64,000 nucleotides of DNA from Nocardioides sp. Soil805 (GCF_001429625.1 NZ_LMSU01000004.1:141121-205120), one strand, 5' to 3'; positions 8,220-19,229 are shown, counted from the first letter of the stretch. Numbers and translations are program-made. The notes: generated by a model from the sequence alone, not told the origin.

Positions 8220-11197
8220 TGCGCCTGCACACCCTCGAGGCCACGGCGTTCGGGCCGTTCGCCGACACCGTCGAGATCGACTTCGACGCGCTGTCGGCCT
8301 CGGGCCTCTTCCTGCTCAGCGGCGCCACGGGTGCCGGCAAGTCCAGCGTCCTCGACGCCGTCTGCTTCGCGTTGTACGGCGACGTCCCCGGCGACCGCTC
8401 GGCGGCCAAGCGGTTGCGCTGCGACCAGGCCGCTCCGGGCGTGGCCCCCTCGGTCACGCTGGAGGTGACGCTCTCCGGGCGCCGATGGCGGGTCGAGCGG
8501 TCCCCCGCGTGGCAGCGGCCCAAGAAGCGCGGCACCGGCATCACCACCGAGCAGGCGTCGGTGCACCTGTCCGAGCGGGTCGAAGGGGCCTGGCTCACCC
8601 GGTCGACGCGCCTCGACGAGGCGGGACACCTGATGACCCGGCTCGTGGGGATGAACCTCCCCCAGTTCTGCCAGGTCGCCATGCTCCCCCAGGGCCGGTT
8701 CCAGGCCTTCCTGCGCGCGCGGTCCGAGGAGCGGCACGCCCTGCTCCAGCAGGTCTTCCGCACCGGGCGCTTCGACCAGGTGGAGCGCTGGCTGCGCGAG
8801 CACCGCACGACGGTGCGTCGCGCCTCCGAGCAGCACGCGACCACGGTCGCGGCGCTGGTCAGCAGGCTCAGCGAGACGGCCGACGTCCCCGTGCCCGACG
8901 AGGACGCGTCGTCGCAGGACCTCCGGCGCTGGCTCGAGGACGTGCACGGCGGCGCGCGGGCGGGTGCCTACGGCGCCGCCGTGGCCGACGCGGTCGCCTC
9001 CGACGCCGTGAGGCGGGTCACGGCCGTCCTCGCCGACGCCGAGCGGGTCGACGCGCTGCGGACCGCTCACGCCGGCGCCGCGGCCGTCCTGGCCGAGCAC
9101 GACGCCGACGGGCATCGCCGGTCCCGGCAGCGGGTCGAGCGCGCCGTGCGGGCCGCGACCCTGACCGGTCTCGACGACGCCCTGGTCGAGGCCACCGCGC
9201 TCCGGGACGTCGCCCGACGCGAGGCGACGCGCACGCTGGCCGCCTGGACCGCGCTCGCGGACCCCTTGCAGACGGGTCCCGGGTCCGACGACCTCGCACG
9301 GGCGCTGGCCGAGTCGGCGACCGACCTGCAGTCCGCCGAGGCCCTGGCCCCCGAGGCCGACCGTCTGGTGGAGGTCCGCCGACTGTGCGACGAGGTCGGC
9401 GCCACCCTCGAGGACGCCGAGCGACGTCGCCTGAGCGCCCGGGATCGTTCGCAGGCACTCCCCGAGCGCCTCGCGGGCCTGCGCATCGACGTGCGCAGAG
9501 CGGAGGAGGCCGCGGCCGTGCTGCCGGCCGTCAGCGCCGAGGTCGAGCAGCTCCGCGCCCGACGAGACGCCGCCCGCGACCGGGCGGCGCTCGTCCCGGT
9601 CCTGCGCTCGGCCGTCGCCGACCGCGACACGGCCCGCGCCGAGGTCACCCTGCTGAAGGAGCGTTGGCTCGAGATCCGTGAGGCCCGCCTCGAGGGGATG
9701 GCCGCCGAGCTCGCCGGGCAGATCGCCGTGGGGTCCAGCTGTCCGGTCTGCGGGTCCTGCGAGCACCCGAGCCTGGCCGTGTCCGCCCACGGGTCCCCCG
9801 ATGCCGCCGGTGAGCGCGCGGCGCGCAAGGCGGTGGACGACGCCGAGACCGTCCTGGTCGCCCTGGACGACCGCGCCCGGCAGCTGGAGTCCCAGCACGC
9901 CGCTCTCGCCGCCCTCACCGGGTCGGCCCAGCCCGGCTCCCTCGACGACGACCTGTCGACCCTGCAGCGTCGACACACCGAGCTCGCCGCGGCCGCGGCC
10001 CGGGTCGACGCCCTGCGGGCCGAGGTCGCGGCCGCGGAGGACGAGGACGCGCGCGTGCGTGCCGAGATCGACGCCGAGGAGCAGCGGTCGGCTGTGCTCG
10101 GGTCCCGCCTCGAGCTGCACCGGGCCGAGCGCGACCGACTCGCAGCGCGGGTCGCCACCGTGCTCGACGGCACCGGGCAGCCGACCCTCACCGCGCTGCG
10201 CGAGCACCTGCGGCGGCGGCACGACCGCCTCGCCGAGGCCTGCGCCGCCGAGGAGGAGCTGCGGTTCGCGGAGCGGGGTCGCCGCTCGGCCGAGCGCGCT
10301 CTCGACGAGGCCGCCGCGAGGGCCGGCTTCGCCGACCTCGCCGACTACCGCAGCGCCCACCTGGACGACGCCGACGTGCGACGCCTGGTGGCAGAGCTGG
10401 ACGCGGCCGAGGCCCGGTTGCTCCGTGCTCGCGAGACGCTCGAGGACCCGGTCCACGCCGCGGCGGCGGCCCAGCCCGCTCCCGACCTGCCGGGTCTGCG
10501 ACGCCGACGCGGGTCGCTCGAGGCCGACGCGCGGGCCGCGCACGCCCGCCTGGAGGTCGCCGTCCGCCGGGTGGCACGCCTCGATGCCCTCGGCGCCGAG
10601 CTGCGCTCCGCGCTCGACGCCTGGGCGCCGGTCCGGGCGGACCTGGACCTCGCCACCCACCTGTCCGCGTTCGTCGAGGGCAAGTCGGCCGACAACACGC
10701 TGCAGATGCGGCTCTCCGCCTACGTCCTGGCCCACCGGCTGGGCCAGGTGGTGGCGGCTGCCAACGAGCGCCTCGTCACCATGAGCGACCAGCGCTACTC
10801 ACTCGAGCACACCGGCCGCCGCGGTGCCGGCGAGACACGTGGCGGTCTGAGCCTGCTGGTCCGTGACGACTGGTCCGGGGAGACCCGCGACCCCGCCACC
10901 CTGTCGGGGGGCGAGACCTTCGTGGTGTCCCTCGCCCTCGCGCTCGGCCTGGCCGACGTCATCACCCAGGAGGCCGGTGGGGCGGACCTCGACACCCTCT
11001 TCGTGGACGAGGGCTTCGGCTCCCTCGACGCCGAGACCCTCGACGACGTCATGGACACCCTCGACAGCCTGCGAGACGGCGGGCGCGTCGTCGGCGTCGT
11101 GAGCCACGTCGCGGAGATGCGCGACCGGATCCCGACCCAGCTGCGCGTGCACAAGCACCGCCACCACGGCTCGCGCGTCGAGGTCGTGGTGGCCTGA
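8219..11197 (+). CDS. sbcC: Exonuclease SbcCD subunit C (Rad50-like SMC ATPase)
   Basis: 992 residues. Walker A GATGAGKS is at residues 35-42. Two long coiled-coil arms flank a zinc hook CPVC at 508-511. The C-terminal ABC signature LSGGET starts at residue 895 and is followed by a Walker B segment LDTLFVDEGFGSLD. This is the complete Rad50-type layout. It provides ATP-driven opening and closing of the SbcD nuclease on DNA ends. It is translationally coupled to sbcD and convergent with mraY. Confidence 0.96.
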   Translation: MRLHTLEATAFGPFADTVEIDFDALSASGLFLLSGATGAGKSSVLDAVCFALYGDVPGDRSAAKRLRCDQAAPGVAPSVTLEVTLSGRRWRVERSPAWQRPKKRGTGITTEQASVHLSERVEGAWLTRSTRLDEAGHLMTRLVGMNLPQFCQVAMLPQGRFQAFLRARSEERHALLQQVFRTGRFDQVERWLREHRTTVRRASEQHATTVAALVSRLSETADVPVPDEDASSQDLRRWLEDVHGGARAGAYGAAVADAVASDAVRRVTAVLADAERVDALRTAHAGAAAVLAEHDADGHRRSRQRVERAVRAATLTGLDDALVEATALRDVARREATRTLAAWTALADPLQTGPGSDDLARALAESATDLQSAEALAPEADRLVEVRRLCDEVGATLEDAERRRLSARDRSQALPERLAGLRIDVRRAEEAAAVLPAVSAEVEQLRARRDAARDRAALVPVLRSAVADRDTARAEVTLLKERWLEIREARLEGMAAELAGQIAVGSSCPVCGSCEHPSLAVSAHGSPDAAGERAARKAVDDAETVLVALDDRARQLESQHAALAALTGSAQPGSLDDDLSTLQRRHTELAAAAARVDALRAEVAAAEDEDARVRAEIDAEEQRSAVLGSRLELHRAERDRLAARVATVLDGTGQPTLTALREHLRRRHDRLAEACAAEEELRFAERGRRSAERALDEAAARAGFADLADYRSAHLDDADVRRLVAELDAAEARLLRARETLEDPVHAAAAAQPAPDLPGLRRRRGSLEADARAAHARLEVAVRRVARLDALGAELRSALDAWAPVRADLDLATHLSAFVEGKSADNTLQMRLSAYVLAHRLGQVVAAANERLVTMSDQRYSLEHTGRRGAGETRGGLSLLVRDDWSGETRDPATLSGGETFVVSLALALGLADVITQEAGGADLDTLFVDEGFGSLDAETLDDVMDTLDSLRDGGRVVGVVSHVAEMRDRIPTQLRVHKHRHHGSRVEVVVA

Positions 11198-11232
11198 CCG
11201 TGGCCGTGGCGCCGGCGGGAGACGTGCGGGCG

Positions 11233-12318
11233 TCAGCCGAGCCAGTCGGCGTAGAAGATCCCGAGACCGGCCACGACGCACAGGCCGGCGATGATCCAGA
11301 AGCGGATGACCACGGTGACCTCGTCCCAACCCAGGTGCTCGAAGTGGTGGTGGATGGGGGCGATGCGGAAGATGCGGCGCCCGGTGCCGGTGATCCGCCT
11401 CGTGAGCTTGAACCAGCCCATCTGCAGGAGCACGGACATCGTCTCGAGCACGAACAGTCCCGCGATGACGGCCATGAGGAGCTCCGTCCTGGTCATGATC
11501 GCGAGGCCGGCCAGCGCTCCGCCGATGGCCAGTGAGCCGACGTCGCCCATGATGATCCGGGCCGGCTTGGCGTTCCACCACAGGAAGCCGACGCAGGCGG
11601 CGGCGATGGCTGCCGAGAAGACCGCGAGGTCGAGCGGGTCGCGCACCTGGTAGCACTGGGACTCCACCACGGTGGGCTCGAGGGATCCGCAGCGGTGGTT
11701 GTTCTGCCAGAAGCTCACGATCGTGTAGGCGCCGAAGACCATGGCCGAGGTGCCGGCGAGCAGGCCGTCGGCGCCGTCCGCGAGGTTGGCACCGTTGGAG
11801 GTCGCGGTCACGATGAACCAGATCACCAGCAGGACCACGACCAGGGGCAGCTTGATCCCCCAGTCGTGCGTGGTGGAGATGAACTGCGATGCGGGCCTGA
11901 TGCCCTGATCGTCGGCGAAGAACTGCGTCGCCAGCACCCCGAACGCGAGGGCTACGACGGTCTGTCCGGCCATCTTGGCGCGACTCGTCAGCCCCTGGTT
12001 GTGCTGGGTGTAGACCTTGATGAAGTCGTCGAGGAACCCGACGACTCCGCACCCGAGGAACAGGAGCAGGAGCAGCCAGGCGCTGGCACTGGGCCGCCCG
12101 CCTGTCAGCATCGTCGCGGCGAGGTACGCCGCCGTCGCACTCGCCAGGATCACCAGCCCGCCCAGAGTCGGCGTGCCTCGTTTGACGTGGTGCGTCGTCG
12201 GGCCGTCGTCCCGGATCGGTTGGCCGAAGCCGTGTGTGGTGAACCAGCCGATGGCCAGGCGGGTCCCGAGCAGGGAGCAGATCACCGCCAGCCCGCTGCT
12301 CAGCAGGATCGCCCGCAT
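11233..12318 (-). CDS. mraY: MraY-like phospho-N-acetylmuramoyl-pentapeptide transferase
   Basis: 361 residues from an ATG preceded by AAGGGAGG. MraY transfers phospho-MurNAc-pentapeptide from UDP onto undecaprenyl phosphate to make lipid I. About ten membrane helices are present. Diagnostic motifs are FLDDFIKV (metal-binding Asp pair), ANLADGADGL, IMGDVGSLAIG and the HHH motif PIHHHFEHLGWDE, so catalytic residues appear intact. The third loop reads NGANLADGADG where the usual form is NAVNLTDGLDG. No other dcw genes (murE, murF, ftsW, murG) are beside it, so it is either a second copy or a relocated mraY. Confidence 0.9.
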   Translation of the reverse strand: MRAILLSSGLAVICSLLGTRLAIGWFTTHGFGQPIRDDGPTTHHVKRGTPTLGGLVILASATAAYLAATMLTGGRPSASAWLLLLLFLGCGVVGFLDDFIKVYTQHNQGLTSRAKMAGQTVVALAFGVLATQFFADDQGIRPASQFISTTHDWGIKLPLVVVLLVIWFIVTATSNGANLADGADGLLAGTSAMVFGAYTIVSFWQNNHRCGSLEPTVVESQCYQVRDPLDLAVFSAAIAAACVGFLWWNAKPARIIMGDVGSLAIGGALAGLAIMTRTELLMAVIAGLFVLETMSVLLQMGWFKLTRRITGTGRRIFRIAPIHHHFEHLGWDEVTVVIRFWIIAGLCVVAGLGIFYADWLG

Positions 12319-12511
12319 CGGCTTCCCTCCCTTGCCTTCTCGACGGTCGATGGCGTGCGGGCAGGGGCCTGCCGGCGCACGCAGTGCGTCACGAGAGTGC
12401 CAGTCCCGTCGATCCGCACGCGTCACCGCCGCGCGAGGAGGCGCAGTTTCGAGGGCTCCACCGGGGCCGGGCGGCCCTGCTCCCGGGGCCGCGACGATCG
12501 GCGAGGGCCGG

Positions 12512-13504
12512 TCAGCCCCACCAGTGCAGGCTGCGACCGTGCTGGTGCGTGTGGCCCACGGCCTGGCCGTCGACGGCGAGGACGTAGCGCCCGGGCGGCG
12601 GCTCGGGTCCGGACGCCGTGACGGCCGGGAGCGCGCGCGGGCGCTCGTTGCTCACCCAGTGCAGTCGTGGATCGGTCAGGAGGTCCCGCACGAGGGCGTC
12701 GAAGCGCTCCCGGCCGGGCACGTCGAGGTAGGCGATCACGGCGGAGTGGAGGACGAGCAGCCGGCCGTCGTCGGGCAGGGCGGCCATCGCCTCGTCGACC
12801 AGGCCGGGCAGCTCGCGCAGCAGGTCCCCGCGCCGGAGGTCGGCCGGCTCGCGTCGAGCGATGTCCAGGGCCTGCCGCAGCCGCTCCCGTCGGTCCTCGT
12901 GCTCGGGCCAGACCAGCGTCAGCAACCAGCGGCAGGTGTCCGGGTCGGCGGCGTCGAGCGGGTTCAGGTCGATGCCGCCTCGCCACACGACCTCGGGGAC
13001 GTGGTCCGGGAGAGGTGCCGGACCGGAGACGTCCGCGCGGAGGGTCGGGGTCGCGGAGCCGGTCGTCACCGTGCCGTCGTCGGTGGTCCACTCGTAGGCC
13101 CACCGGTCGGGGTAGAGGCAGAGTCCCGCGCTCGTGCCCACCTCGAGCAGGCCGACCGGGCCGTCACCGGACACGCTCGCGACGGCCGGCAGCAGCGTCG
13201 CCAGCCTGCCGACCTCGTTGGTCTGCGTGGCCCGCTCCAGGATCGTGGCGCGGATCCGCCCGGTGTCTCCCAGCAGCGCCCCTCGGAGGTCGTCGTACGG
13301 CGCCGGAGCAGCGAGGCCGTGCCAGCGGGCCGCGGCGAAGACGAGGTTCGGCTGGCGCTTGGGCTCCGGGAGCCGGGCCAACCAGCGCTGCACGTCGCGG
13401 TCCTCGGTGACGCCGAGCGCCCACTCCTCGAAGCAGGGTGAGTTGTCAGCCGCATAGACCGCGAAGCTGCGGTACGTCGCCTGCACGTCGCCGAGAACCT
13501 GCAC
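12512..13504 (-). CDS. DUF2332 family protein
   Basis: About 330 residues. Family features are an N-terminal helical segment (YRSFAVYAADNSPCFEEWALGV), a glycine loop VGLLEVGTSAGLCLYPDRWAYEW that resembles an SAM-type nucleotide loop, GGIDLNPLDAADPDT and a C-terminal ...SLHWWG. The biochemical role of DUF2332 is not established; the glycine loop suggests a methyltransferase-like fold. The GTG at MQVLGDVQATYRSF is chosen as start; a TTG three codons upstream is possible. It is divergent from the P-loop kinase. Confidence 0.82.
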   Translation of the reverse strand: MQVLGDVQATYRSFAVYAADNSPCFEEWALGVTEDRDVQRWLARLPEPKRQPNLVFAAARWHGLAAPAPYDDLRGALLGDTGRIRATILERATQTNEVGRLATLLPAVASVSGDGPVGLLEVGTSAGLCLYPDRWAYEWTTDDGTVTTGSATPTLRADVSGPAPLPDHVPEVVWRGGIDLNPLDAADPDTCRWLLTLVWPEHEDRRERLRQALDIARREPADLRRGDLLRELPGLVDEAMAALPDDGRLLVLHSAVIAYLDVPGRERFDALVRDLLTDPRLHWVSNERPRALPAVTASGPEPPPGRYVLAVDGQAVGHTHQHGRSLHWWG

Positions 13505-13558
13505 GGAGGCAGTCAAGCACTCCCCAGTCGTCCCCGGGGTGCTGGCATGATCCGGGCG

Positions 13559-14197
13559 GTGACCTCGAGGGCGGACCACCGGTGCGACCAGCTCGCCGAG
13601 GAGCTCTGTGCGCTCCGACGTCCCGCACTGGTCGCCGTCGACGGCGTGGACGGATCGGGCAAGACGACGTTCGCGGCTCGACTCGCGGCCGCGATCGAGG
13701 ACGCCGGACGTACGGCGCTCGTCGTGCACGAGGACGACTTCCTCGCTCCGCGGGCCGTCCGCCACCGCCGGGGACGCGACTCCCCGCTGGGGTTCTTCCG
13801 CGACTCCTACGACCTCGTGGCCCTGGCCCGGCACGTCCTGGACCCGCTCCGCCCCGACGGCGACGGCCGGATCCGACGCCGCGTCTTCGACCATCGCACC
13901 GACACGGCGCTCGACGCGCCGCAGGAGCAGGTGCCGGCGGACGCCGTGGTCATCGTGGAGGGGATGTTCCTGCACCGCGACGAGCTGGCCGACCGCTGGG
14001 ACTGGTCGGTGTTCCTCGACGTGCCGTTCACCGAGACCGCGCGCCGGATGGCCGTGCGGGACGGCAGCCACCCCGATCCGGACCACCCGTCCATGCGCCG
14101 CTACGTCGAGGGCCAACGGATCTACCTCCACCGGTGCCGTCCCCGCACCCGCGCCACCGTCGTGCTGGACGACACGGGTCCGCGCGATCCCGCGTAG
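13559..14197 (+). CDS. Uridine kinase-like P-loop kinase
   Basis: About 212 residues. The Walker A loop GVDGSGKTT sits near residue 30. It is followed by HEDDFLAPR and GFFRDSYDL, typical of the uridine kinase/phosphoribulokinase superfamily, then VVIVEGMFLHRDELADRWD and an Arg-rich lid (RPRTRA). It likely phosphorylates a nucleoside or related small molecule; substrate is not determined. The GTG start four codons inside the longest frame is preferred, because a CATGAT box lies just before it as in the other leaderless genes here. Confidence 0.8.
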   Translation: MTSRADHRCDQLAEELCALRRPALVAVDGVDGSGKTTFAARLAAAIEDAGRTALVVHEDDFLAPRAVRHRRGRDSPLGFFRDSYDLVALARHVLDPLRPDGDGRIRRRVFDHRTDTALDAPQEQVPADAVVIVEGMFLHRDELADRWDWSVFLDVPFTETARRMAVRDGSHPDPDHPSMRRYVEGQRIYLHRCRPRTRATVVLDDTGPRDPA

Positions 14198-14218
14198 CCC
14201 CCGGCGCCCGGGAGCGAC

Positions 14219-14914
14219 TCAACGCTGCAGCGACCAGGACGACAGGTCGAGACCCCAGTCGTCGGCCAGCCGGCCCACCTGCGGGCGGTAGAGCACCTCG
14301 AGGGACTCGACGAGCCCCTCCGGCGGCTCCCACGTCGCGTGGCTGCTGGAGCGCGACGGGCGGTCCACGTCCCTCAGCTGCACCGGCTCGAGGTCGAGGC
14401 GCGCCCACACGGTGTCGACCGCGGCCTGGGGCGAGCGGCGTACGGACTCGTAGACCATCACCACCATCCGCTCGCGTCCCACGTGGTGGGCCCACATCGC
14501 GAGCTGGTCGGCGTAGAAGCCGCTGAAGCCCTGGACCGTGATCGGCACCGGGTAGGGCCACGGCGAGGTGGCCCGCGTGGCGGCGAGCCGCATGGCGGAG
14601 AGGAACCGCTCGACGGGATCGCGCAGCAGCACCAGCACCGGGACGTCCGGCCCGAGGAGCCGCGCCGCGGTGGCCGGGGCGGAGGCATGCCGCAGGTACT
14701 GCGGCGTCCACTCCCCGCGTCGTACGCCGTCGGCCGGGAACAGGTCGAGGTACTCGTCCTGCGGCACCACGCCGTCGCCGACCTTGTGCAGCAGGTGCTG
14801 CTCCTTCTTGCCGTTCGTCCCGAGACCGACCTCCGGGTGCTGGACGAGCAGGTCGGTGAACCACGTCGTCCCCGACCGCTGGGCACCGATCCCGAGCCAC
14901 GCCGGTGTCGTCAT
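14219..14914 (-). CDS. Sulfotransferase family protein
   Basis: 231 residues. The 5'-phosphosulfate loop is GAQRSGTTWFTDLL near the N-terminus and the 3'-phosphate site is LLRDPVERFLSAMRLA around residues 98-113. Together these bind PAPS, the sulfuryl donor. The acceptor is unknown. The ATG is 7 nt from a TAGGGT box and only 36 bp from the divergent tldD start. Confidence 0.88.
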   Translation of the reverse strand: MTTPAWLGIGAQRSGTTWFTDLLVQHPEVGLGTNGKKEQHLLHKVGDGVVPQDEYLDLFPADGVRRGEWTPQYLRHASAPATAARLLGPDVPVLVLLRDPVERFLSAMRLAATRATSPWPYPVPITVQGFSGFYADQLAMWAHHVGRERMVVMVYESVRRSPQAAVDTVWARLDLEPVQLRDVDRPSRSSSHATWEPPEGLVESLEVLYRPQVGRLADDWGLDLSSWSLQR

Positions 14915-14921
14915 GCGGAGC

Positions 14922-14927
14922 ACCCTA
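14922..14927 (-). promoter_or_regulatory. -10 box (TAGGGT), leaderless promoter of the sulfotransferase gene
   Basis: Ends 7 nt before the ATG on the minus strand. It lies 10 bp from the opposing tldD -10 box, so the two promoters share the same few tens of base pairs. Confidence 0.55.
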
Positions 14928-14937
14928 ACCGCTGGGC

Positions 14938-14943
14938 TAGGTT
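14938..14943 (+). promoter_or_regulatory. -10 box (TAGGTT), leaderless promoter of tldD and its downstream genes
   Basis: Ends 7 nt before the tldD ATG with no ribosome-binding site. It probably also drives the island membrane-protein gene that now follows tldD. Confidence 0.55.
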
Positions 14944-14950
14944 CGGACCC

Positions 14951-16471
<1,521 letters not shown>

Positions 16472-16487
16472 GCGAGGCTGAGCGTTG

Positions 16488-17792
16488 ATGGACGCGCTCA
16501 ACACGCGAGAGTGGGCGAGCGTTTGTTGGGTGGCCGTGCTTGTTCTGGCGGCAGTGGCCTACCCGCCGGCACGGCGAGCACTCTCGCCGCTGGCACGCCA
16601 GATCGGCGCATTCTGGCAGCTTCACGTCACCCTCCTGCTGTTCCTCGGTTGGGTTGCGCTCGTCTGCTTCGGCGCGCACCTAATCGGTGCGTGGAACAGG
16701 CACCTACTGAAAGACACCATCGTATGGGTTGTCGTGTATGGCGTCGCAGCGATCTTCTCTGCATTGCGAGCGGGGAAGGAGAAGCACTTCTTCCGCCGCG
16801 CCGTCCTCGCAGCTGTCAGCGTGGGTGCCCTCATGCAGTTCCTTCTTAACCTTCACACCTTCGCCTTTGTGATTGAACTCGCCCTGCTGCCACTAGTCAC
16901 CAGCCTCTTCATACTCGAGGCCGTTGCCCGAACGAACCGGAAGACCCGCCCCGCCCAGTCCTTCTTCAACCTCCTGCTCACAATCCTTGGCCTTTGGATC
17001 ATCGTTGCGACGACGCGAGGCCTGCTCGCGTCCTGGAAAGGACTCGACCCGGAGGAGAAGGGCCTGGAGTTCGCGTTCTCCCTCTGGTTTCCGCTAGCGA
17101 TGCTGCCCTTCGTGTACTTCTTCTCCTTGGTGCTCACCTACAGCGCAAATCTGTCTAGAGCTCGGTTTCACAACGACGACAAGCCACCCTCTCTAGGTGC
17201 GCGGGTGGCACTCATTCTCGGGCTTCATGGCGATCTTCAAGCCGTCAATGATCTTCCGCGCCACCACGCTGAGTATCGCGCGATCGTCCGATCTCGGTCA
17301 CTTCGCGAGGGCTTGACGAGTGTTCGGTTGTACAAGGAGGCCCGAGCTCAGGCACAACGCCTTGAGGAAGAAGCAGCAGCCCGACTCGTGCGCAACGCGG
17401 GTTTGAAAGGAGTCGACGACGACGGCCGGGCGCTCGATCAGCGAGAGTTTGAGCAGACTCGTGAGGCGCTTCGCTGGATACAGACCTGCCACCTCGGCCA
17501 CTACAACAATCGAGGCAGGTATCGACCAGACCTGATGAGTGGGGTGCTGCTCGACGACTTCAAGCGGCAGGGGCTGCCACATGACCACGGCATCACCATG
17601 CGAGTGAGCCGGAACGGTCAGGGCTGGTTCGCGTGGAGGCGGACCCCCAGCGGACTGGTACTAGGTATTGCGATGGACGAGGGCAGAGAGAACGAGTGGC
17701 TATACGCGGGCGAGCTCCCACCCCAGGATTTTCCGGGCGCTGACCCAACTTGGGGGGACCAGCCGCACGAAACCCCACCTGACTGGAGGTGA
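16488..17792 (+). CDS. Island membrane protein with seven predicted helices and a soluble C-terminal domain
   Basis: About 434 residues; TTG three bases upstream is an alternative start. Predicted helices lie near residues 10-28, 46-70, 78-96, 106-125, 126-148, 160-182 and 196-226. They are followed by a basic linker, a short coiled coil near 283-303 (YKEARAQAQRLEEEAAARL) and a soluble domain ending HETPPDWR. I do not recognise the family. It begins 16 nt after the island-supplied tldD stop, with GAGG 9 nt before the ATG, so it is probably transcribed from the host tldD promoter. It meets the 461-residue gene tail to tail, 12 nt apart. A membrane-acting defence effector is one inference from context. 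Confidence 0.8.
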   Translation: MDALNTREWASVCWVAVLVLAAVAYPPARRALSPLARQIGAFWQLHVTLLLFLGWVALVCFGAHLIGAWNRHLLKDTIVWVVVYGVAAIFSALRAGKEKHFFRRAVLAAVSVGALMQFLLNLHTFAFVIELALLPLVTSLFILEAVARTNRKTRPAQSFFNLLLTILGLWIIVATTRGLLASWKGLDPEEKGLEFAFSLWFPLAMLPFVYFFSLVLTYSANLSRARFHNDDKPPSLGARVALILGLHGDLQAVNDLPRHHAEYRAIVRSRSLREGLTSVRLYKEARAQAQRLEEEAAARLVRNAGLKGVDDDGRALDQREFEQTREALRWIQTCHLGHYNNRGRYRPDLMSGVLLDDFKRQGLPHDHGITMRVSRNGQGWFAWRRTPSGLVLGIAMDEGRENEWLYAGELPPQDFPGADPTWGDQPHETPPDWR

Positions 17793-17804
17793 GCGCGTGC
17801 GACG

Positions 17805-19190
17805 CTACGACTGGCCCGCCTCATCCTCGTCCCACTCAGCGGGGGCGTGGGTCCGCATCCCGGCAACCATCCCCGCCACCATGTCTGCGAGGTAGTCGAG
17901 CCCGCGGAACTCGTCGATCGTCTCCTGCATGATGTGGCGAACAGCGTGAAGTTCAGCCTTGACGTGGTCACCGTCATCGTTCACCCAACGGTCTACTACG
18001 ACGATCTCGCCCGGTCCCCCAGCCTGTGGGCGCACTTCGACTTCCAGCCCACGAGCGCGTAAGGCATCGCAAACTACCGTTTGGTCCACCATGACCAAGA
18101 GCAATAGCTCGTATCTCAGGAGCTCAAGAACGGCGCGCTGGGTCACGGGGTACAGAACGTAGGGCAGCGATACCGTCGGCGCGCGGGAGGGCTCTGTCGG
18201 CAGCGTCCAAACAAGCACCGGGCGGTCCGCCGTCGCATCTGTCCTCTTGAATGCGGAGTCTTTTAAAGACTCTTCTAACGGCGCTGCGGCAATATCGTCG
18301 GCCGTCACCCCACCTTTGGAATAGAACGCTCCGTAATAGAAGGCGTCGTCAACAACCTCGCCCGCAAAGCCTTCCGCATGCGCGCGACGGATGATCCGAC
18401 GCAGGTGAGGCCAGTTGTCCGTTGACGAGGTGTCGACCGACATGTGGATGAACGGCTCAGTCAGTCCCGATACGACGCCATCAGGAGACGAACCCAGGAT
18501 GGCGGCACGTCGCATCCGCTCCTTTTGGCGACCGACTCGACCACGAGGCATGTCGTCCCGGGGAAGCTCCGCAGGTTCATAGACGACATCCGGTGGCAGA
18601 TTCCCAGAATCATCTAGCGGGACCGGCGTGAGAACCTTCGTCTTGACTTGGTAGGTCCGCTTTCCAGAGTCATCGGGTTCCGACACGTCTAGAAGTTGCG
18701 TCTTCACCTCTACTGTGATCGACCGGGGCACCCGCCCATCTACCCGAACAAAAGTGACGTCTCCAATCCTCAAGAGATTCGAGATGTCGTGGAGAACCGG
18801 GAACCCCCAGCCCTGACTGCTGAGACCGGCAGCTATGTGTTGGGCACCTCGAGTTCCGTACCCGTCCTCCGCTATAGGCACAGGCGAGTTGTGAGAGAGC
18901 GCGCCGATCAACTGCTTGTCGCCCCCAAGAAGAACCCATACGAGCGCGTCACCCATCGAGCGAGCGTGCCAGCGGATCCGCCGAAGTTCCTCTAGCCGCT
19001 CTCGATCTTGCTTTGCCCGCGGCAGCGTCTTTTCTGCCGCGATCGAGACTTGGATTCCCTGCTGGGCTTCTAGAAGGTCCAACTGCAATTGCCAGATCTC
19101 ATCTGCATCTACGAAGTCACTCTTGGCGATGATCTTGGCGAAACTCGCGAGCGCTCGAATGTGACTCTGTGCGTCGTTCATCCGCGACAT
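17805..19190 (-). CDS. Island 461-residue protein with PD-(D/E)XK nuclease-like motif
   Basis: 461 residues, no close family recognised. A helical N-terminal region (to about 90) precedes a segment near residues 142-167 reading GDVTFVRVDG followed by SITVEVKTQ. An Asp about 17-18 residues before E-V-K on a beta strand is the core pattern of PD-(D/E)XK nucleases and of related non-catalytic domains. The C-terminal third is alpha/beta and ends in an acidic tail (EWDEDEAGQS). It is preceded by the XRE gene on the same strand, 39 nt away. Regulator plus nuclease-like protein resembles a restriction or abortive-infection unit, but no methyltransferase is present. Function is inferred. Confidence 0.75.
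   Translation of the reverse strand: MSRMNDAQSHIRALASFAKIIAKSDFVDADEIWQLQLDLLEAQQGIQVSIAAEKTLPRAKQDRERLEELRRIRWHARSMGDALVWVLLGGDKQLIGALSHNSPVPIAEDGYGTRGAQHIAAGLSSQGWGFPVLHDISNLLRIGDVTFVRVDGRVPRSITVEVKTQLLDVSEPDDSGKRTYQVKTKVLTPVPLDDSGNLPPDVVYEPAELPRDDMPRGRVGRQKERMRRAAILGSSPDGVVSGLTEPFIHMSVDTSSTDNWPHLRRIIRRAHAEGFAGEVVDDAFYYGAFYSKGGVTADDIAAAPLEESLKDSAFKRTDATADRPVLVWTLPTEPSRAPTVSLPYVLYPVTQRAVLELLRYELLLLVMVDQTVVCDALRARGLEVEVRPQAGGPGEIVVVDRWVNDDGDHVKAELHAVRHIMQETIDEFRGLDYLADMVAGMVAGMRTHAPAEWDEDEAGQS
18256..18272. repeat. Inverted repeat inside the nuclease-like gene (GAGTCTTT-T-AAAGACTC)
   Basis: Perfect 8-bp arms around one central base, lying in coding sequence (SLKDSAF region on the minus strand). 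Probably incidental, but unusually A/T-rich for the window. Confidence 0.4.
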
Positions 19191-19229
19191 CCCCCAAGAT
19201 GTTAAAAACCGACAAGATGGCGCTCGGGT

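Noticed and set aside
7757..10735. 992-codon open frame antisense to sbcDC
   Set aside because: Same cause; sbcD and sbcC have all motifs, and the antisense translation is low-complexity.
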